This document shows positions 61,519-64,000 of a stretch of 64,000 nt of DNA, in pieces. This stretch comes from Bacteroidaceae bacterium (GTDB lineage: Bacteria; Bacteroidota; Bacteroidia; Bacteroidales; Bacteroidaceae): contig JAFTXN010000006.1 in assembly GCA_017461605.1 (NCBI GenBank), positions 124,001-188,000 on the forward strand. Direction: 5' to 3'. Position 1 is the first letter of the stretch, and each line of letters starts with the position of its first letter. Both the position numbers and the translations under genes were made by a program. Below the pieces are notes generated by a model. The model saw nothing but the letters and a program-made list of their open reading frames with translations. It searched no databases and was not told the DNA's origin.

Positions 61519-63264
61519 TTAGATGCCGAGGCTCTTCATCACCTCGTCCACCTTCTTCATGGCTTCTTCGCGAGCGCCGGCGTAACACTTGGCACATCCC
61601 ATTTCGCCCTTCACCTCGACATAGAACTTGATCTTGGGTTCGGTACCTGAGGGACGCACGCTCACCTTTGTGCCATCAGCGGTGTACCACTGAAGCACAT
61701 TGCTCGTTTCGGGCATCGGCAGTTCGGAGGCATTGCCCTCGGCGTCATACTGCTTGAGCACAGCGTAGTCCTTGGTGCAAACCACCTGTGAGCCGGCCAG
61801 TTCCTTAGGACGATTGGCACGGAAGCCTTCCATCATGGCCTTGATCTCATCGGCACCGCTCTTTCCGGGCTTCACCACATTGATGGTCTTGTTGAGCGAA
61901 AGTCCATATTCCACATAGATTTCCATCAACACATCGTAGAGGGTTTTGCCTTGGTCCTTGGCCCACGCACAGATTTCGGCCAACAACGTACATGCCGATA
62001 CAGCATCTTTGTCGCGCACGAAGTCTTCGGCCATGAAGCCGTAGCTCTCTTCGCCACCACCAATGTACTGCTCCTTGCCCTCGGCGAGGCGCACTTCGCG
62101 TGCAATCCACTTGAAACCGGTATACACGTCGAGCATCTTGATGTTGTTCTTGGCTGCAATCTCCTTGATGAGTTCGGTGGTCACGATGGTCTTCACAACA
62201 AACTCGTTGCCCTGCATCTTACCCTGGGCCTTACGGTTCATGATGATGTAGTAGAGGAAAATCATGCAAGTCTGGTTGCCATCGATGAGCACCCATTCGC
62301 CCTTGTCGTCCTTGCAGGCCATACCCACGCGGTCGGCATCGGGGTCGCTGGCCATCACGATGTCGGCATCGAGCTGCTTGGCCAGGTTGAGCGCCATGGT
62401 GAGTGCTTCACCATTCTCGGGGTTCGGGCTTTGCACGGTGGGGAAGTCACCGCTCTTCACCATCTGTTCGGGAACGGTGTGAACGTTTTCGAAGCCCCAC
62501 ATCTTCAGTGCTTGCGGAATGAGCATCATGCCCGTGCCGTGCAACGGAGTATAGACAATCTTCAGATCCTTTTGACGAGCGATGCAAGCCGGGTCGATGG
62601 AGAGTTCCTTCACCTTGGCGAGGTAGATATCATCGATTTCCTTACCGATAACCTCGATGAGTGCAGGGTTGCCCTCAAACTTGATATCGGCCACACTGAC
62701 CTTGTTGACTTCGTCGATGATTCCCTTGTCGTGCGGGGCCAGCACCTGTGCACCATCATCCCAATAAGCCTTGTAACCATTGTATTCCTTCGGGTTGTGA
62801 CTGGCGGTCAAAATGATGCCGCTCTGACAACCGAGATGGCGAATGGCAAACGACATTTCGGGCGTGGGGCGCATATCTTCGAACAAGTACACCTTGATGC
62901 CGTTGGCCGAGAAGATGTTGGCCGAAGTCTCGGCAAAGAGGCGGCTGTTGTTGCGACAGTCGTGTCCCACAACAACGGCGATTTGCTCCAAGTCCTTGAA
63001 GTTTTTGTTGAGATAGTTGGAGAGTCCTTGCGTAGCAGCTCCCACGGTGTAGATGTTCATGCGGTTGGTGCCGGCGCCCATGATGCCACGCAGACCTCCC
63101 GTACCAAATTCGAGGGTACGGTAGAAAGAATCGATGAGAGGCGTTTTGTCCTCAGCCTCGATCATGGCCTTCACTTCGGCCTGTGTCTCTTTGTCATACA
63201 GGGGAGAGTCCACCCACTGCTGTGCCACTTCGGTGCACTTCTTGATCAATTCTTGATTTTCCAT
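61519..63264 (-). CDS. Phosphoglucomutase/phosphomannomutase family protein
   Basis: A 581-residue alpha-D-phosphohexomutase. It has TGGLRGIMGAGTNRMN (about residue 55), the phosphoserine loop TASHNPKEYNGYKAYWDDGA (about 143-162), the metal loop DPDADRVG (about 300), the sugar-binding GGGEESYG (about 389) and the phosphate-binding RPSGTEPKIKFY (about 517). It interconverts hexose 1- and 6-phosphates for glycogen and surface polysaccharide synthesis. Start ATG 63262-63264 (MENQELIKK). Confidence 0.94.
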   Translation of the reverse strand: MENQELIKKCTEVAQQWVDSPLYDKETQAEVKAMIEAEDKTPLIDSFYRTLEFGTGGLRGIMGAGTNRMNIYTVGAATQGLSNYLNKNFKDLEQIAVVVGHDCRNNSRLFAETSANIFSANGIKVYLFEDMRPTPEMSFAIRHLGCQSGIILTASHNPKEYNGYKAYWDDGAQVLAPHDKGIIDEVNKVSVADIKFEGNPALIEVIGKEIDDIYLAKVKELSIDPACIARQKDLKIVYTPLHGTGMMLIPQALKMWGFENVHTVPEQMVKSGDFPTVQSPNPENGEALTMALNLAKQLDADIVMASDPDADRVGMACKDDKGEWVLIDGNQTCMIFLYYIIMNRKAQGKMQGNEFVVKTIVTTELIKEIAAKNNIKMLDVYTGFKWIAREVRLAEGKEQYIGGGEESYGFMAEDFVRDKDAVSACTLLAEICAWAKDQGKTLYDVLMEIYVEYGLSLNKTINVVKPGKSGADEIKAMMEGFRANRPKELAGSQVVCTKDYAVLKQYDAEGNASELPMPETSNVLQWYTADGTKVSVRPSGTEPKIKFYVEVKGEMGCAKCYAGAREEAMKKVDEVMKSLGI

Positions 63265-63317
63265 AAGGGTATTTTGTATTAAAGTTAATTCTTCGGTCGT
63301 TCTCCGGCCACGGATTG

Positions 63318-63695
63318 TCACTCTTTGGGGAGCACCTCAATCCAATAGCCGTCTGGGTCATTGATGAAATAAAGCCCCATGTCATGATTTTCGTAGCACA
63401 CACAGCCCATCTCCTTGTGATAGGCACGTGTGGTGTCGTAATCACCGGGGACGCGCACGCAGAGATGGAACTCGCATTCGCCCAAGTTGTAAGGCTGAGG
63501 GTGGTCGCGCAACCAGGTAAGTTCCAAGCGGAAACCCGTTTCGGCATCGGCGAGATACACAATTGTGAAGGCACCTTCAGGTCCTTCGATCTTTCCACAC
63601 GGCCGAAGCCCCAGTGCTTTGTCGTAGAAGTCGATGCTGCGTTGCAGATCGGTTACGTTGATGTTGAAATGGTCAAAACAGGCTTTTACTTCCAT
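63318..63695 (-). CDS. VOC-family (glyoxalase I-like) protein
   Basis: A 125-residue protein with the glyoxalase I fold. It begins ACFDHFNINVTDLQRSIDFY, with metal-ligand His in FDHFN, then ELTWLRDHPQPYNLGECEFH (about residues 60-79), and ends DPDGYWIEVLP, with Glu as last ligand. This matches lactoylglutathione-lyase-like proteins. In a glutathione-poor genus, the substrate may differ. ATG 63693-63695. Confidence 0.9.
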   Translation of the reverse strand: MEVKACFDHFNINVTDLQRSIDFYDKALGLRPCGKIEGPEGAFTIVYLADAETGFRLELTWLRDHPQPYNLGECEFHLCVRVPGDYDTTRAYHKEMGCVCYENHDMGLYFINDPDGYWIEVLPKE

Positions 63696-63697
63696 AC

Positions 63698-63720
63698 CAT
63701 ATATAATAAATAATGCATAC
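63698..63720 (-). repeat. AT-rich junction motif, weak copy 8
   Basis: Minus strand GCATTATTTATTATATATGG just before the VOC gene start; a looser match to the junction motif. Confidence 0.3.
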
Positions 63721-63838
63721 TCAAAAACACGCCTTTTGCCCCCATCGCTCCTTAGAGCCACCGGACAAACGCGCATTCGTGATGTTTAACATTCGCAAAT
63801 GTAGAGATTTTTTTGCACGCACCAACAAATAAAAGTGG

Positions 63839-63846
63839 TATTTTTG
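63839..63846 (+). promoter_or_regulatory. -7 promoter element of the HAD phosphatase gene
   Basis: TATTTTTG, a full match, 62 bases before the start. A TTTG at 63812-63815 is 23 bases upstream, slightly long. Confidence 0.5.
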
Positions 63847-63907
63847 CCGCAAATGTACGAGCCGAAACAGTTCTCGCACTCGGCTTTGCCATCATTCGAC
63901 ACCCCAC

Positions 63908-64000
63908 ATGAAATACCGAGCCTTCATTTTCGACCTCGACGGAACCCTGCTCGACAGTCTGTCCGACCTGGCTGCATCCGTCAACTACGCGCTGCAAGCC
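63908..64000 (+). CDS. HAD-family hydrolase (phosphoglycolate phosphatase-like), 3'-truncated
   Basis: The first 31 residues are visible before the window ends. They hold the HAD motif I, FIFDLDGTLLDS, with the nucleophile Asp and the cap-region start SLSDLAASVNYAL, as in Gph. The full substrate and domain layout lie outside. Confidence 0.85.
   Translation, partial: MKYRAFIFDLDGTLLDSLSDLAASVNYALQA

Noticed and set aside
61951-63282. 443-codon open frame antisense to the phosphohexomutase
   Set aside because: Shadow frame; His- and Leu-rich translation typical of antisense reading.

Overview
The window looks like chromosomal DNA of a Bacteroidales bacterium, most likely Prevotellaceae. The evidence is the gene content (OstA-like protein, Omp28-type thioredoxin-fold protein, Wzi-like outer membrane protein, DUF5063 and DUF4827 families, C-terminal sorting-type domains), the near absence of Shine-Dalgarno sites, and repeated matches to the Bacteroidetes sigma-70 promoter TTTG-N19/20-TAnnTTTG. 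Base composition is close to half GC. A tryptophanase gene suggests an indole producer. Genus level is inference. No complete phage, transposase, CRISPR array or rRNA operon was seen.

Layout. 1-10.9 kb (mostly +): end of a coiled-coil protein, nucleoside phosphorylase, ABC-F ATPase, PP2C-like protein, nitrilase-family amidase, RsmG, secreted esterase, metallo-beta-lactamase-fold hydrolase, Omp28-like protein. 10.9-23.2 kb (-): RlmI-like methyltransferase, RNase D-like exonuclease and DUF5063 operon; OmpA porin; then guaB, two PpiC/SurA chaperones, OstA-like protein and mutL, a cluster for envelope biogenesis and mismatch repair. 23.3-24.5 kb: an HU-like protein fused to a winged helix, with a 63-residue partner, behind four 22-bp-spaced palindromes. 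24.5-40.8 kb (-): relA/spoT, tRNA-Asp, a glycosyltransferase operon under tandem repeated promoters, Wzi-like protein, rny, a probable 6S RNA, zapA and a coiled-coil partner, lipoproteins, der, era, fabH, rpmF, yceD. 41.1-48.4 kb (+): tnaA, bcp, ftsK, LolA-like carrier, trxB, NlpC/P60 lipoprotein. 48.5-52.5 kb: tRNA-Ser and tRNA-Glu, then a probable relict island holding a large WG-repeat protein and ending at a decayed tRNA-Glu copy, a second palindrome array and a second set of promoter repeats. 52.5-64 kb: ThiE-like protein, prs, GH27 alpha-galactosidase, UvrD/PcrA helicase, CCA-adding enzyme, NudC, phosphohexomutase, VOC protein and the start of a HAD phosphatase.

The genes are mostly housekeeping: translation and ribosome assembly (rsmG, rlmI, rpmF, der, era, cca, tRNAs), nucleotide metabolism (guaB, prs, phosphorylase), DNA repair and segregation (mutL, pcrA, ftsK), envelope assembly (SurA/PpiC, OstA, LolA, OmpA, Wzi) and stringent control. 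The most unusual signals lie between genes: (i) an ~85-bp repeat that carries a complete consensus promoter, iterated four times at 29.3 kb and again at 52.3 kb in the opposite orientation; (ii) two inverted copies of a four-unit 22-bp palindrome array at 23.4 and 52.0 kb; (iii) a family of nested palindromes with compensatory arm changes at 15.0 and 43.2 kb and relatives at 4.2 and 29.8 kb; (iv) a recurrent AT-rich motif at gene junctions; (v) a relict tRNA-Glu island.
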